A DNA stretch of 64,000 bases from Metallyticus violacea (GCA_030762175.1 CM060846.1:305074512-305138511); one strand, 5' to 3'. Counted from the first letter of the stretch, positions 46,082 through 58,849 are shown. Translations and numbers: made by a program. Notes: generated by a model from the sequence alone, not told the origin.

Positions 46082-46481
46082 ATACCAATAATTCGAAATA
46101 TTATTTGCTCAGATTTCACGCATTGGCTGCATCTAATTCAGGCTTCTCAAGATCAGCAGACGCATTTTGGCCTCTACAGCAGAATGTGCATGATTTACGC
46201 TCGATAGGTTTGTGGGGAAAGGTTTATAGATGGATCTGCTGTTGTACAATGTAGGTTGTCAGCAAGTTCTTTATATTATAACGGGTCATCGAAAACCTCC
46301 TCCGCACCTCGGTGATAACGTTTGAGAAACAGTTGATATTCCTACATTTGACTTGCATTTTACGCATGCCATACCGACCTGATGTTTCCAGCAGGTAAAG
46401 TGTCGGCTGGCAAGTAAGGTCGCTATTGTTAGTCGTGACTTGTACGTGAAGGTGGTGTGTAAAGTAAAACAGCAACTTAAA

Positions 46482-47335
46482 ATGTACTCTGTAGAGGAAA
46501 ACGTTTTTACTGAACATGGAAATTACACTGTGAAAGTCAAACAACATTTCATTGCTAAGTTTCTAAATTTAAAATTATCACACGAGATACTGTGCATGAT
46601 TTAATCAACACATTTTGGGAAACAGGTATGGTGGAAGATGCTGCGAGGAGTGGTAGACCGAGTGTCTTAACAGATGAAAAACTGGCAGATATTTAACACT
46701 GAACGCTTAAAAGCACATAGAAAACAATAAGCAAACTGACCGAATAAACTAATACGGTTAGCATACAAAGCAGTAAAAAAGAAATCTTTATATCTATATA
46801 AAATGACAGTCGTCCACGAGGAGAAAAGATTGCAATATTATGAATGATTTCATATTATGATGAGTGTTGTTGGGTGCTAGATAGAACATTCATTGATGAA
46901 GCTATCCCACCTATCCAGATGCGCAAATTCACAAAATGCACCAATAAGGGCTATTGAAAATCCCGATGCCCTTAGGGAAACCTCTTTACATTCGGAGAAA
47001 ATTGGAATGTGTTGTGCGATCTCTCGCTCGCGAATTATTGGGCCAATTGTTTTCCACACTTCAGTTAATTCTGATGTTTACTGCTCGAATATTTTATTTC
47101 CTTTCATTGGACAGCCAAATGAAATGGCCTCCAGTCTCCTAATCTGATCTCTCCTGATTATTTCCTTTGGGGTCTACAGAGACAATCCCAAAACAATTAG
47201 TGAGCTGAAAGCCGTAATTACAAATTACACAAAATCTGTAACGAAAGAGACCTTAATTAGTTTTTGAAAATAAATTAAAGCGCGTGAATTTGTGTCCTCA
47301 TGAATATGGTAAACATTTTCAACATCTTCCTTAAA
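46482..47335 (+). pseudogene. Decayed mariner-like transposase (copy c)
   Basis: ATG at 46482 begins MYSVEENVFTEHGNYTVKV. Then follow DTVHDLINTFWETGMVEDAA and RSGRPSVLTDEKLADI (the helix-turn-helix N-terminal half), after a gap the catalytic region with KIGMCCAISRSRIIGPIVFH, then FGVYRDNPKTISELK and finally RVNLCPHEYGKHFQHL at the C-terminus. The FQQD block is lost. Many stops and shifts. This copy keeps the N-terminal half missing from copy b. Confidence 0.75.
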
Positions 47336-48131
47336 CAGGCGAGTTTCATATTTCATTTATCTACATAACTTTCATGAATTGCATAAGCGAAACTAACAGA
47401 TTTCTTAACTAGCGGAACATTATAACCATACACTTGCCAGTGCTGCCATCTGAATTCCCGTCCCTAAGTGAATCTTAATTACACGAGAGATGCGGAGCGA
47501 CTACTCGATGACTCATTATATTTCCAAGTGAAATGAAACGTAGATTTAAAGTAAGAAAAAAGATAAATGTGACAAAACAACTTATGAGAAATTGTAAATT
47601 AAAGAATTTTTCAAGCAAATTTCATATTATAGCTCAAGAACATGAAAATTAATTGGAAGGCCTATGAGGTGATCCTGCTACTCACCAGAAGGAAGAATTA
47701 TAGTTCACCTCCCGAGATGCCACTTTGATAACATTCATCTCTTATTTTCGAATTTTTTGAGCAACTGAGCCCACAAGCCACAACAAACAATAAATTATAA
47801 AAAATCGTTCTAACGAATGAACAAAGTAGAAGAATAAAACAAGTTGTCTTATTCTCCTTAAAGAGATATTCAAGAGAGAAGAAACTGGTAGCTAGAAAGG
47901 CATAGAGGATAAATAAAATAATGGAAAACAAAACGTGTAGAGAGCATTTGTTATTCTTTCTTATAGAAAAAACAACTTTGCATCTTTCAACTGACTACAT
48001 TACGTAGGTTCTGATTTGAAATCGACGCAATGGCTATGCACTCGTTTCGTATTTTGCTGCATGCCGTACAACTATAGACATCACACTACCAAATTGATGA
48101 AGCTACAATAATGTCTGTTATTTATTTTATG
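47336..48131. other. Unassigned AT-rich interval
   Basis: Nothing recognised. Confidence 0.5.
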
Positions 48132-48263
48132 TAATCCTATGCGTCTTTAAATAACTTCAAGTTCCGAAGATGCCTATTTCTCTTCAGTTATGAAATATAG
48201 TTTAATGTTCTGCGGAAACCTGAAAGCAAATTTGTATTTACATTGCAATGATAATACAACAAC

Positions 48264-48324
<61 letters not shown>

Positions 48325-48535
48325 TATAGTGCAATTGATATATGTGCAGATTTGTTTGGAAAACTAAACAATTTATCATTTTATTGCAAGTGTATACTTT
48401 TAATAATCCTATGCGTCTTTAAATAACTTCAAGTACCGAAGATGCCTATTTCTCTTCAGTTATGAAATATAGTTTAATGTTCTTCGGAAACCTGAGAGAA
48501 AATTTGTATTTATATTGCAATGATAATACAACAAC

Positions 48536-48584
<49 letters not shown>

Positions 48585-48664
48585 TGTAGTGCAATTGATA
48601 TATGTGCAGATTTGTTTGGAAAACTAAACAATTTATCATTTTATTGCAAGTGTATACTTTTAAT
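48132..48664. repeat. Tandem duplication of ~270 bp carrying (AAT)n
   Basis: 48132-48403 and 48404-48664 are near-identical, each starting TAATCCTATGCGTC and holding an (AAT)n tract (about 48265-48325 and 48536-48583). The second tract is shorter, which accounts for most of the length difference. All long Ile- or Leu-run frames here come from the microsatellite. Confidence 0.93.
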
Positions 48665-49199
48665 TATGAACTGTTACATTAAAAATCAAAGACCAATTAT
48701 TAAAATTACGCAAACATACAACATCACTAAATAAAGATGTAATCTGCATAGGCACTTTGTAAATTTATCTTATCAAAAAGGAGTTATTTATGACTGTGTT
48801 AGATTATATAAAGCTCTGCTAATTAATTTCAATTATAAGATAACATATCTAATAAGCCACACTTATAATTATGATATGACAATGTATTACATACACTAAT
48901 CTTTTATTAATACAGTCTTGTGCGAATTAATATGAATAAGCAGGTAAATTTAATTTATAAGTTTTTCAGTGCCAATAACTGATTCCCTCCAGTTCTACAC
49001 CACATTATTGACACCCCTTGTTGAGATACTTAATTGTGGTTATTGCTTTTATTGGTTGTACTATAAGTTGAGCCATTTGCTTGTGTTTCTAGCAGTTTTA
49101 ACATTTTATTTAGCAGCCATATTTTTATTCATAAATGATATCGCACTTAAGAAAATCTCATGTCATAACCGTCCATAATTTTAATACTATGACTTAGAG
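48665..49199. other. Unassigned AT-rich interval
   Basis: Nothing recognised; a hydrophobic 69-codon frame at 48969-49178 is attributable to T-rich composition. Confidence 0.45.
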
Positions 49200-50365
49200 A
49201 CGCATAGCAGGTGAATATAATGTACGTTTGCGTAATATAATTAGAAGAAAAATGAGATTGGATTATTTTTCACCTCAAAGAAAATGATGATATGACCGAA
49301 AACGAAAAATATCCAGGAAAGATGATCTCTATTCAATCCGACAAATTAATCCTGAAAAGAACAGTTTTCATTTACAAAAATAACTGAAGGCTGAAGGGGT
49401 GAAAATTGATACTTCAACAGTGCTAGAAGCTGGAAGAAAAACTAGCAGACCGGTCAGAAAACAGCTATTGACGTGTAATATATATGGCCCATGTATAAAG
49501 AGATATACATGGGCTAGAAAATATCAGAACTGGACACAAGAAGAGTGGAGAAGGGTCCTATTTTCTGAATAAAGTCCTATTGAAGCAGGTTAGCGTCTCG
49601 CAGTAAGAAGCGATGGAGAGGAGCTCTCGCCGAAGCACATCAAGCAGACGATAAAAGATGTTGTTTGAGGCTGTTTCGCACTTACAGGCACTAAATATTT
49701 TATTCCTATTGAAGGAATGATTAACAGCGACAAGTACGTCCCAAAGAGAAAAGAGCTGAAGAGATTGGCATAGAAACTAAACATTGAAAAGGTGATTTTC
49801 CAGCAAGACCTTGCCCCATATCATGCATTGAAGAGTGTTAAAAATTTCGTGTCGAAAAATGGTAATGTTTTTGGACAGGTCTGGGTCTCAACCCTAATAA
49901 AGAACATTTCAGCTAATTTCAAGAAACGGTTGAGGGAAATAGACTGTAAAAAAAGTGCTGCAATAAAAGATTTTTTTTTTCTTTTAATAGTGTTTAACGC
50001 CCATTTTTACTACTAACGCATTACAAGCGGTGAACACTGATGATACATGAGATGAAATGATATATTGGGAAAGAATTTTTTTTTTTTGTAAAGAAAGGAA
50101 ACATTTCAGGCCTAAGTTTAGGGTACCTCCCTGGCATTTGCCACTTATGAGGACTGAGGAAAACCTGATCAGGGAGGACCAGTCATAGCAGGATTAGAGC
50201 CCCAGACCTCCCGCTAACGAGTCCGTGCCTTAACGACCTCGGCCACTCGTGGCGGTACATATTAAAGGGGTGATTTATGACTCAGAAATAAGTGAAATAT
50301 ATATAAAACTCGTTGACTATGCCCAAACGAGTAAAAATGATACTGAAGGCCAAGGGTAAGTACTT
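49200..50365 (+). pseudogene. Decayed Tc1-like transposase split by SINE1
   Basis: Plus-strand blocks in order are RYTWARKYQNWTQEEWRRVL then FSE (~49505-49570), RLAVRSDGEELSPKHI (~49590), GCFALTGTKYFIPIEGMINSD (~49670) and VIFQQDLAPYHALKSVKNF (~49795, with the catalytic Asp of FQQD present), up to FKKRLREIDCKKS. SINE1 then cuts in (49971-50255). Beyond it the C-terminal block continues with KLVD and MPKRVKMILKAKGKYLNT (to ~50365). Stops and frameshifts show it is dead. Confidence 0.78.
49971..50255 (-). mobile_element. SINE1 copy inside the Tc1-like gene
   Basis: T-run, TAGTGTTTAACGCCC, full body with an extra T-run, box B decayed (GGATTAGAGCCCC on +), head CTCGGCCACTCGTGGCGG at the right. 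CTGATCAGGG shows a small internal deletion. Confidence 0.9.
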
Positions 50366-51984
50366 GAACACTCTTTGGTAAAAAGTAATATTGAAATTTT
50401 GTGAAATGTGAATCTTAGTTCACATTAATTACAACAAGAGTGTATTTGATCATTTTGTACTGTAACGAAATCTTTTGTTATATACAAGAAATAACTGAAC
50501 ATTGGTATTTATATAATTTATAACATTTTTAAATGTCTAATAAAATAACAATTGCATGTTTTGCAGTACGAACATTGAACATGAAATTCATGGAATGCAA
50601 ATTAATCTTAACTAAATTGTATACCAAATTGTAAAATGCATGCTTTATAATACTCTCTATGTCAAATCTAAAGGAAATCTGCTATGGAACCTAGTATATA
50701 AAATACAGAAATAGTTTTCATAATTGATGAAAATTAAAATTGTATTAGTTTATTGTGTCTACCGTTCTAGAAATATACTTATCTGAGTGTTTAGAATGAA
50801 TATTCATATGGCAAATACAATTGAATCTAGTCTTAAGTTAACACGAGAACGTGGCGGAATTGACCCTAAAATACAAGCTAGGATTTAAAATATTGAACTG
50901 AACAACAAACATTCAATGTTAAAAACCACCTTTTTCCTGATTTCTGAATTTGAAGAGAACGAATCGGCACAAATGTGAATCTTTTACTTGATGGATGTAC
51001 ATGCTGGCAGTGATGTCAATGTATATAGACATTGAACGAATCAGCCTTAACTCGTTGCCCAATGACCATTTAAACCCCACATTGGCTGTTCTCGGATACC
51101 CAATAAACAGATCTAGGCATTTAAATGCTTCGCAATTTAAATTTCTACACTACAGAACATTTTATTCTATTTTAATGAAACAAAAACTGAATTAAACAAC
51201 ATTAAATGCAGTACGAGCCAACTACAAGTAACACTATTTATTTGCATAATTCAAATAAAAAAACAAATTTGGAATGTATTTTAAGTGTTTGAGTGCGATT
51301 TAAGGAGTTTCGAACGTTATTACCATACAACACTAGCGTTTATAAGCATTGCAAGCTCTTAGTTGAGCCAGCACACACAGCAGTAATAAATATTGAAATG
51401 TTTGACGTAACGCGAAGCGCCCGCACACACACTTATTAATCGTTCGTAGAGAGTACGTTTTCATGTACAGCACGTGCTTGGCTGCTGACGAAGTGCTTGA
51501 TTCATATGATTGCGCTTGCGTCACACAATAAGCTTAACTTGAATGTTCAGGTTAGCTATATGCTGAGATAGATAAATTAGCTACTTGATATTGGGATCTG
51601 TTCTTGGCACCATATGTTTGGGTTTGTTTATAGCTAAATACTAATGAGGCAAGGAATTAAAAGTTACAAACTTGTTATTCCCAGTTTGAATCATGGTTTC
51701 AACTAGTGAGACAAGGTTATCGTTTCCGAAATCCATTGCGGCATAAAAACATAGTTTTTTGGAGTACAGCCTTATACACAGCTCACAAGTGACAGTCTTT
51801 ACTATAGATTTAGTAGTCCTCATAATTACTGAAACAAAAGTTTATGAGCATGAAGATCTAGCCTCAAAAGGCAAATACGTTCAAATCGTATTGAATTGCT
51901 AAGTTACAGGGAAGTAGAGATGCGTCATCTTCCACCTTTGACTTACTTAGGTGGATCAAATATAAGCAAGTCTTTTGCAATAAA
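50366..51984. other. Unassigned AT-rich interval
   Basis: Nothing recognised. Confidence 0.5.
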
Positions 51985-53380
51985 CATTTTATTGATAAAA
52001 GTTAGTTGAAATTAACAATTTTCTACATAGTTTCCCATCTTATCTATGCATTTGTTCCAACGGATAGGCAATTTATAATGACACTTTTAAAGAAAGTACG
52101 AGGACGGGTGGGGAATGAAAATGAACGAGTTGTGTTTAACGCCCGTTTTTGCTACAGAGGCACCACAGGCGGTGGACAGTGATGATACATGAGATGAAAT
52201 GATATATTGGGAAAGGATTTTTGTTAAGGAGGGAAACGTTCCAGGCCAAGTTTAGGGTACCTCCCCGGCATTTGCCATTTATGAAGACTGAGGAAAACCT
52301 GGAAAAAAACCTCAGTCAGGGAGGACGGTCCTGGCGGAATTCGAACCTCAGACCTCCCGCTCACCCTCGGCCACCTGAGGCGGTGACTGGGTGTGGAGCC
52401 AGTTCCGCACGAAGTCGTTTACCTCCTCGTTGGTTGTGAAGCTCTGTCCACCAAGAGCTTCTTTGAGCGGACCGAACATTAAAAAGACGCATGTGAAAGA
52501 TCCGGACTGCAAGGTATATGTGGAATGGCAGCCCAATCCATATCAACGAATTTTTGTTGTGTTGTTGCTGCTGCGTTGTGTGGTTTGGCATTGTCTTGCT
52601 TAATCAACACATTTCTAAATGGGCTACTGCGCCTTTTTGACCGGAAGGCGGCTCGAACTTGACCGATAAGGTCACAATAGTAGGCAGCATTAATGGCCCA
52701 TCATTCTTGAAGGATATCAATCCGCAGGATACCTTTAGAGTCCCAGGAGCCGTGGCCAAAACCTTCCCTACAGACAGCCGTGTCTTGGATTTCATCGGCA
52801 GTGACTCACCACTTCTCCATTCCATATTGGCCCTCTTTGTTTGGGGGTGTAATGGTGCACCCATGTCTCATCACAGGCGATGATTTTGCTCAAAAAAAGC
52901 ATCACCTTCCTTTTCATAATGCGCGAGAAGCGTATGAGAAATTTACTCGCACAGCTTTCTGTTCTGCAGTGAGCAACGCGGAACCCAACGAGAGGTCACT
53001 TTTCGCATTCTTAGCTCCCTCCGAATGATTCATTGGACACTCCCTAACTTATGACAAGTTCTAGAGTTATGCAAGCGCTGTGATGTGGCGATCCTCTTCA
53101 GCGAGGTTATGAACAGTTTGGATGTTCTGCGGCTGATGCTGGTGTGGGGACGGCGTGAATGAGCTATGTTTTCAACAAGTTCACGTCCTTCCTTTAACCT
53201 GCAGCATCAATGTTTCACTTGAGTGCATGAATGAGTCCTTTCCCCAAACTATGCGAGTAACCGACGATAAATTTCAGATGCATTAGCATTCTCATTAACG
53301 AGAAACTTTATTATCACCCGTTGCGCAACAGTGGGATGCACCCCTTTCTCGCTCATAAGACAGCAACTGACCAACGGAAC
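51985..53380 (-). pseudogene. Decayed mariner transposase (copy d) split by SINE1
   Basis: From right to left on the minus strand: MSEKGVHPTVAQRVIIKFL-like N-terminus (~53355), LRMRKVTSRWVPR (~52990), HYEKEGDAFFEQNHRL, then TKRANMEWRSGES (~52830), TRLSVGKVLATA and GLISF (~52770), and MFGPLKEALGGQSFTTNEEV with NDFVRNWLHTQ (~52480-52390). SINE1 cuts in here (52128-52383). The end LPIRWNKCIDKMGNYVEN lies at about 52030-52080. This is the canonical mariner plan, distinct from copies a-c. Frameshifts and a missing catalytic stretch make it dead. Confidence 0.8.
52128..52383 (-). mobile_element. SINE1 copy inside mariner copy d
   Basis: GTGTTTAACGCCCG on the left, full body, box B as GAATTCGAACCTC on +, head reduced to CCTCGGCCACCTGAGGCGG. 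Flanks GACGGGTGGGGA and GACTGGGTGTGGA are similar and may be a degraded target duplication. Confidence 0.9.
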
Positions 53381-53689
53381 AAACCGAGTTCCCAACGCGA
53401 ATGCACCTCTCCAGACACACCACCACACATGCTGTAAAATCCTTGAACCCCTCCTGCACTATTCAGATATGCAGTAAAGAAAGGCTTGTTTATATTTGAT
53501 CCGCCCTCATATAATGGAAGGGTAGTTACTGCTTTATTTAATTGCAGTTCCAAAATGTTGATGCACTATACAGGAAACTTAGAGTCAAAACTAAAATGAC
53601 AAATTTCAAGCCTGATATTATACATAAATACAATATACATATAGGTGGTACTGATTTAGGGATCAGATATTGCAGGTATATTCCTATTT

Positions 53690-54105
53690 GCGAAAAACTA
53701 TAAAATTGTACAAAAACTATTTTTTCACATGTTGGAAAACACTATCTACAATTGCTTGGTAATTTGGAGAACTGTAAACCCACAAAAACAATGACAAATA
53801 TGGATTTTTGCTTATCAATTGCTCGCAGCCTAATTGCAAGCTACCAAATTCAGATGCCTGTACACAAAGGGAGTAGAAATTCTAAAACCCATGCCACCCT
53901 CAGATTGACGGAAAAATATTTTCCCAAAAGGATACCGTCTACGGGGAAAAAAACTTGCTTCCGTTTCGAAAATGCGTGGTATGCAGCAAAAGGAATGCAC
54001 GCAAGAAAACCAACATGATTTGTGGTGAATGCGGAGATCTGCCATTATGTCACTATCCCTGTTTCGGAGTGTATCATTCAAAACGCAACTTTTATAGGTA
54101 AGGTT
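53690..54105 (+). pseudogene. piggyBac transposase C-terminal remnant
   Basis: KLYKNYFFTCWKTL (~53695) precedes a frame at 53752-54018 with MTNMDFCLSIARSLIASY, LRLTEKYFPKRIPSTGKK and, one frame over, WCECGDLPLCHYPCFGVYHSKRNF. This is the arrangement of the piggyBac C-terminus: a conserved helix, a basic linker and a Cys-rich finger ending YHS/YHT. The first Cys pair appears altered. The catalytic domain upstream is absent. Confidence 0.72.
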
Positions 54106-54195
54106 GAATTATTTTATAGAATTTATTTCAGTTCATTATTTACAGAAATATTAAAATAATTACGAGTTGGATATCATTCGGTTTGCAGCGCTTGC

Positions 54196-54262
54196 CAGAC
54201 GTGTATACATGCCCATATCGCCCGAGTCCATTTTACTCTGGACGTCTATACACGTCCATGTA
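54196..54262. repeat. Inverted repeat near the piggyBac remnant
   Basis: GACGTGTATACATG at about 54199 is inverted as TCTATACACGTCCATG near 54247, about 35 bases apart. Its position 90 bases past the finger suggests the right-end or subterminal repeat of the same element. Confidence 0.5.
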
Positions 54263-54269
54263 TGGGAAG

Positions 54270-54879
54270 AGGTTAAAATACGAAGTTGTACTGGTAAATT
54301 AAGTGGTAATAATTAATTTAAAAACCACATTCTCCTCAGCCTTGTAGGAAATGAATTAGCACAAATGTAAAACTGTACGTAATGGATGCAAACATATAGT
54401 CATTTGAATAAAGTACATGCTAGGATCTGAGAAATAAGCAATGATAGACTACAGACTGGGCATGAGGGTAAAGTAGCTTTTAGCACGCCTTATACCATCG
54501 AAGTTATTGCACTATTGACGAGAGAGTAGAGATTCTTCCGAACATAGTAGGTGCGGAAAAAGTTTAGTAGTATGGAGGAGGTACATTTCACTTTGCGCAA
54601 TTTCACATCAATATAATATACTGATATAGAGAGTGATTCAAATGTCGCGCGCTATAGAACTCCGTTATTAGTGTAGGTATCGAAAAAGGAAAGTGTCCTG
54701 TAAGTGTTCCTCTTGTACACTAACGGAATTGGTTTCCATCCTGTTGACGGCGCATCCAGGCAACCGACTTAAAACTATGTATTTTCAACAAATTTCCTCT
54801 CTTTCCGTTTTTGGTACCAACGTAATAACGGAGTTGTTCTATGGCGCTACGATTTTGAATCATCCTGTCTATATCGTTC
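54270..54879. other. Unassigned interval
   Basis: Nothing recognised. Confidence 0.5.
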
Positions 54880-55168
54880 CTTGTGGTGTAGTGGTAACCA
54901 TACTTGCCTCCTAAACACAAGATCGCAGGTTCAAACCCGACCAGGACCGACGGATTTTTTCGGGCGTAAAAATTCTAAGTATGACTTCCTTCGGAAGGGA
55001 AGTAAAGCCGTGAATCCTGTGTCGTACATTTACGGCACAATAAAGAACTTCAAACCTGAAAGAAGAGACCTCTGAGCAAAATTTATCGGCCGTTTCACGT
55101 CCTGAATTTAATGGGACGCTGATGACCTCAGATGTTAAAGAGCGTCCGTAAATAAACCAAATAAAAAA
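54880..55168 (+). mobile_element. SINE2 copy, full length
   Basis: The tRNA-like head GGTGTAGTGGTAACC ... GCAGGTTCAAACCC has a TCCTAAA anticodon-like loop (an Arg-CCT-type parent is possible) and an acceptor-stem remnant GTTCCT / AGGACC with one mismatch. The body contains CTTCCTTCGGAAGGGAAG, a palindromic stretch. The tail has the hairpin and ends GTAAATAAACCAAATAAAAAAA. SINE2 shares no body sequence with SINE1. Confidence 0.85.
55114..55147 (+). promoter_or_regulatory. 3' hairpin of SINE2, LINE-like
   Basis: Stem GGACGC (55114-55119) with GCGTCC (55142-55147), loop beginning TGATGACCTCAG. Compared with the LINE stem GGGCGC / GCGCCC, the third pair is changed on both strands, which keeps pairing. 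Confidence 0.7.
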
Positions 55169-55182
55169 ACTGAATATTTAAA

Positions 55183-55312
55183 GGGCAGATACATATGCTT
55201 ATTCTATGTTTAATATATACACATATAATTATATATTATTTAATATATACATATATAAGGGTAGATACATATGCTTATTTTATGTTTAATATATACATAT
55301 ACAATTTAAACA
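55183..55312. repeat. Imperfect direct repeat, ~76 bp period
   Basis: AGATACATATGCTTATT with following ATGTTTAATATATACA occurs twice, 76 bases apart, in AT-rich DNA. Confidence 0.8.
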
Positions 55313-56238
55313 AAAACACATCAATTACATATTCAGGGGGAAGCTTAAAACAAATTATGATTACATTTTAGTTTCCACTCCCTCACCCATACTCTGAAAG
55401 TACAAACGACACCTCTACTTTATGATAATAGGTCATTCAACTGTAGTATAGAAGCACTATATGGGTAATGATAGTTATTAAATCATTGTAAAACTCCTAT
55501 TTGGGTACGCAGATTAATGGAATTACATTATATCCTTTCTTGTGTACATTAAATGCTCAATAATTTTTGTAGTTTATTCTATCCAACATGCACATAATAA
55601 CAAGAATAATCCAGTTTGCCAAGCAACGATAGAAAACAAGACGTAAAAAAATTGAATCTTCTTTCAAATGTAATTGTTATAAGGTATAGGTGCCATTTAA
55701 AATTTCAAAGTGGCACTGGCTGGGGGTTAATTCTAAAATGTAATAAATGCACCTCAATATCTAAATGAACTTTCCTTTTTATTTCATTCTTTAAATGTAT
55801 TCTAAATAGGAAATTATTAAAAATGGCAAGTATAAAAGTGAAAGCCTGTATTGACATTGTTTACATCGCACTAGGTACTGTATGATGTAGCGTTCAATAA
55901 CAATTTTGGCATTTTGTTGCACAAAGAGTATTAATACAATACAATCTGTATATAAAGTACTAAGAAACATACCATGTTGTACAGCGATCTTGTCTGATGA
56001 AGACAAGAAATAAAAGAAAAATCAGTAAAAGTCATTTAATTTATTAAGTCCACATAGAGAAAACTAAAATGCTGAAAAATTTACTCAAAATATTTTATTC
56101 GTTGCCTCCCGTGACAATTGGCTATTTCTTGGACTCTGTGCACAACGTTTAAAGGTCGAGAGAGACAATGGTGCGCTAAGAAAATACAGTTTACCCTTGT
56201 TAAGATACGATTTCAGTTCAAACGAATGTTAATTCACA

Positions 56239-56272
<34 letters not shown>

Positions 56273-58314
56273 TTTTTTGCAGCATTGAAAAACCTAACAT
56301 TAACGTCCCTTCATGGTGTGAAGGGAGAAATATAATAAACAACTATTACTTTGTCAATTTTTTTAAGTTTGTGCTCTCCTGTGCATGAAGCAAAGATTCT
56401 TGCAAGCTTTTCCTCCACATGTGACCAACAAATAGCCATGTGTTAATAACGTTAACTGTGGAACGCCAACAGATACTGGACTGTTGTAAACAAAATGAAT
56501 CAGAGCAGAGTTCCACTTGGTTCTCAAGGCACAACCCATTACCCCTCCTTTCCTCTCCCTTCCCGGCGCAGGCTGCTGGTGACGAGTTTCATATCCTGTG
56601 CCACGTATGACGTCGTACACAGCTTTTTTTTTTCCCAACCCATAGCATTCATTCGGATGTGGAAGTATTGTACAATTCCTTTAGATATTGAGTGAATAAA
56701 CAAAATAACGTCTCATTACAAGTGGTTCTTGCAGTTTCTGATACTGTTAAGACAGCTTATAAGCCGGCTACATTGAAGTTATTAGAGTTGGGGCCGATAG
56801 AGCGCGGCTGCGTCCTGGCAGAAGCGCTCAGGCAGCCAGTAACTCAAATAACCTCACTAAACAACCATCAGTCTTACGCTGCAAATTCAGATGTTTTGCA
56901 AAACCGTAGTTATCAAATATATAATTCATCAGTAGGTAATCTGGCCACTAAGTTATGATATTATTTTGACGAAAGGATAGACCTGTGCACAAAATAGCCC
57001 TAAAATATGCAAATTAAGCATTACTATGGCTAATAACTTATAAAATGGACAAGTATACTTTTTATACACTTTTATATTACCTTGCGGCAGTATTTAACGT
57101 ATTTATTTATTTTTAGGTAGTGATTGGGTTTGGATTCGTTGTAGATAAGGGGGTGATCGAATTTTAATAAATGGATTGTTATCTCAGGAGTGATTGGTCG
57201 AACCTCCATTCAGTACCGCAATGTAGTAATGTTTCTTCCTCGACTACACTCTCAATTTATTAGCTGAAAGTGTTTGTGATGCACTATCACAGGGAAAAAA
57301 GATGATAAACAAAATTTATAACACTCGCTATTCCAGTTTTCAGAATTTATTAACACTTTTGCTTTTTTTAAACACTTCTCCCTTTCACTTCAACACCAAC
57401 TGACAAACAAATGGCAAACAACTAAGTATAAGTCCATCGCAATTTATTAATTTATTATTACTTTTATTAATTTTATTAATTTTTATTACTTTTATTAATT
57501 CGCCTGTCCGTCGGTTTAGGCGCAATAAATATTTTCATCATGACTTTCCAAATATCACATGATTTTGCTCCTCCTTCACCCATCTTACTATTTGTGGGCT
57601 TTTTATGCTAATTTATTACCGTTTAATTCTCACAGGCTATCTTCCAAGATTTTATTCGGGTACACCCACAGCAAAATCTTAAGTCTTAGACTCTTGACAT
57701 AAATGATATATTAACAGAGAGCCGTAACAGAGGTTTTATGATTCCATTTAAATATTTATTGCCCAACTTTTCCCTACGCTGTTAACAAAAGAATTACTCG
57801 TCCCTTTCCAAATTCCTGAAATCGTGTTTTGTTCAATATCCGGTTGTTTTCCTAAGTTCTAGTTAGCTAAGGTAATACTACAAAGAGACCCTCTTAGCCA
57901 AAAAGATTATAAGACATGCCTTTTCGGGGAAACCTTCTCTTTCGTTGGTATGTTTGCCTTCTTTCTTACTCTCGTAACATGTGTAGACCATATCTACGAC
58001 CCTTTTGGTGAATATATATATATTATTTCTAAGCGGGTCTGGGATCGATACTAGACAATAATTGTCTCAACCTATATTTAAAAATAAAAAGAAAATGTGT
58101 ATTAAAGTATACAAAGTATGAAAAATTTGTACTTAAAACATGCGAATCTCAACAATGATTGTGTTGTTGTGAATGTAAATTTAATTGCTAAACCCAAACC
58201 TAGCAACGTTTTTTCAACAGATAGGACCGGGAAGGAACTTTTCAGCTGGCTGATATTGTGTCTAGTTCATATTTATATACTTACCTACACACAGAAACAT
58301 GAAAACACATACAC
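55313..58314. other. Unassigned AT-rich interval
   Basis: It holds a T-run at about 56240-56270 and TTTATTAATTTTATTAAT-type low complexity near 57440-57500. A GC-richer patch at 56510-56610 carries no recognised feature. Confidence 0.45.
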
Positions 58315-58572
58315 GTCGCCGCCACGAGTGGCAATGATCATTAACGGACTCGTGAGTGACAGGTTTGCGTTTCGATTTCCGCCAGGATCGTCCTCTTGAA
58401 TTCTCCCCCCTCCCCCTCTCTGCAGATTTTCCTCGTTCTTCATAAATTGCAAATGCCGGGAAGGTACTCTACTCTTAGACCTGGAACGCTTCCTTCCTTT
58501 GAAAAATATCATTTTCCAATTTCTCATTTCATCGCATACATCGCCCAGCGATTCCTCAGCAGTAAAAACCGC
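58315..58572 (+). mobile_element. SINE1 copy, diverged
   Basis: Head GCCACGAGTGGCAATGATCATTAACGG, decayed box B (GTTTCGATTTCCG), body with CCTGGAACGCTTCC-like segment and a degraded tail CTCAGCAGTAAAAACCG. Confidence 0.82.
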
Positions 58573-58849
58573 CATGTAACAGGCGGGATTAAAACAAGTA
58601 CCGCACAGCTGGAGGGGTCACAACGGAAGCTAGGATATGACATACACAGCTTATGTGCTTTTGACGCATTTAAGATTAAAATTGGCAGTTGAAGCAATCC
58701 ACAGCGAGCAGTATTCTTAATGTTACAGATAATGAAGCTAATAGAATTCGCTAGCGACTCTGTTATATGAACCGGCGGGGGTGGGAATGAACTTCGTCCA
58801 TTGAAAAAAGGACCTTTACCTTCAGGTATGCAGTATAGCGCTATCACTA
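58573..58849. other. Unassigned interval between SINE1 pieces
   Basis: Nothing recognised. Confidence 0.4.

Noticed and set aside
48174..48631. Poly-Ile, poly-Leu and similar ORFs
   Set aside because: They are translations of the (AAT)n microsatellite.
56346..56695. Overlapping ORFs in the GC-richer patch near 56.5 kb as a gene
   Set aside because: Frames on both strands overlap with no domain, no splice pattern and biased composition.
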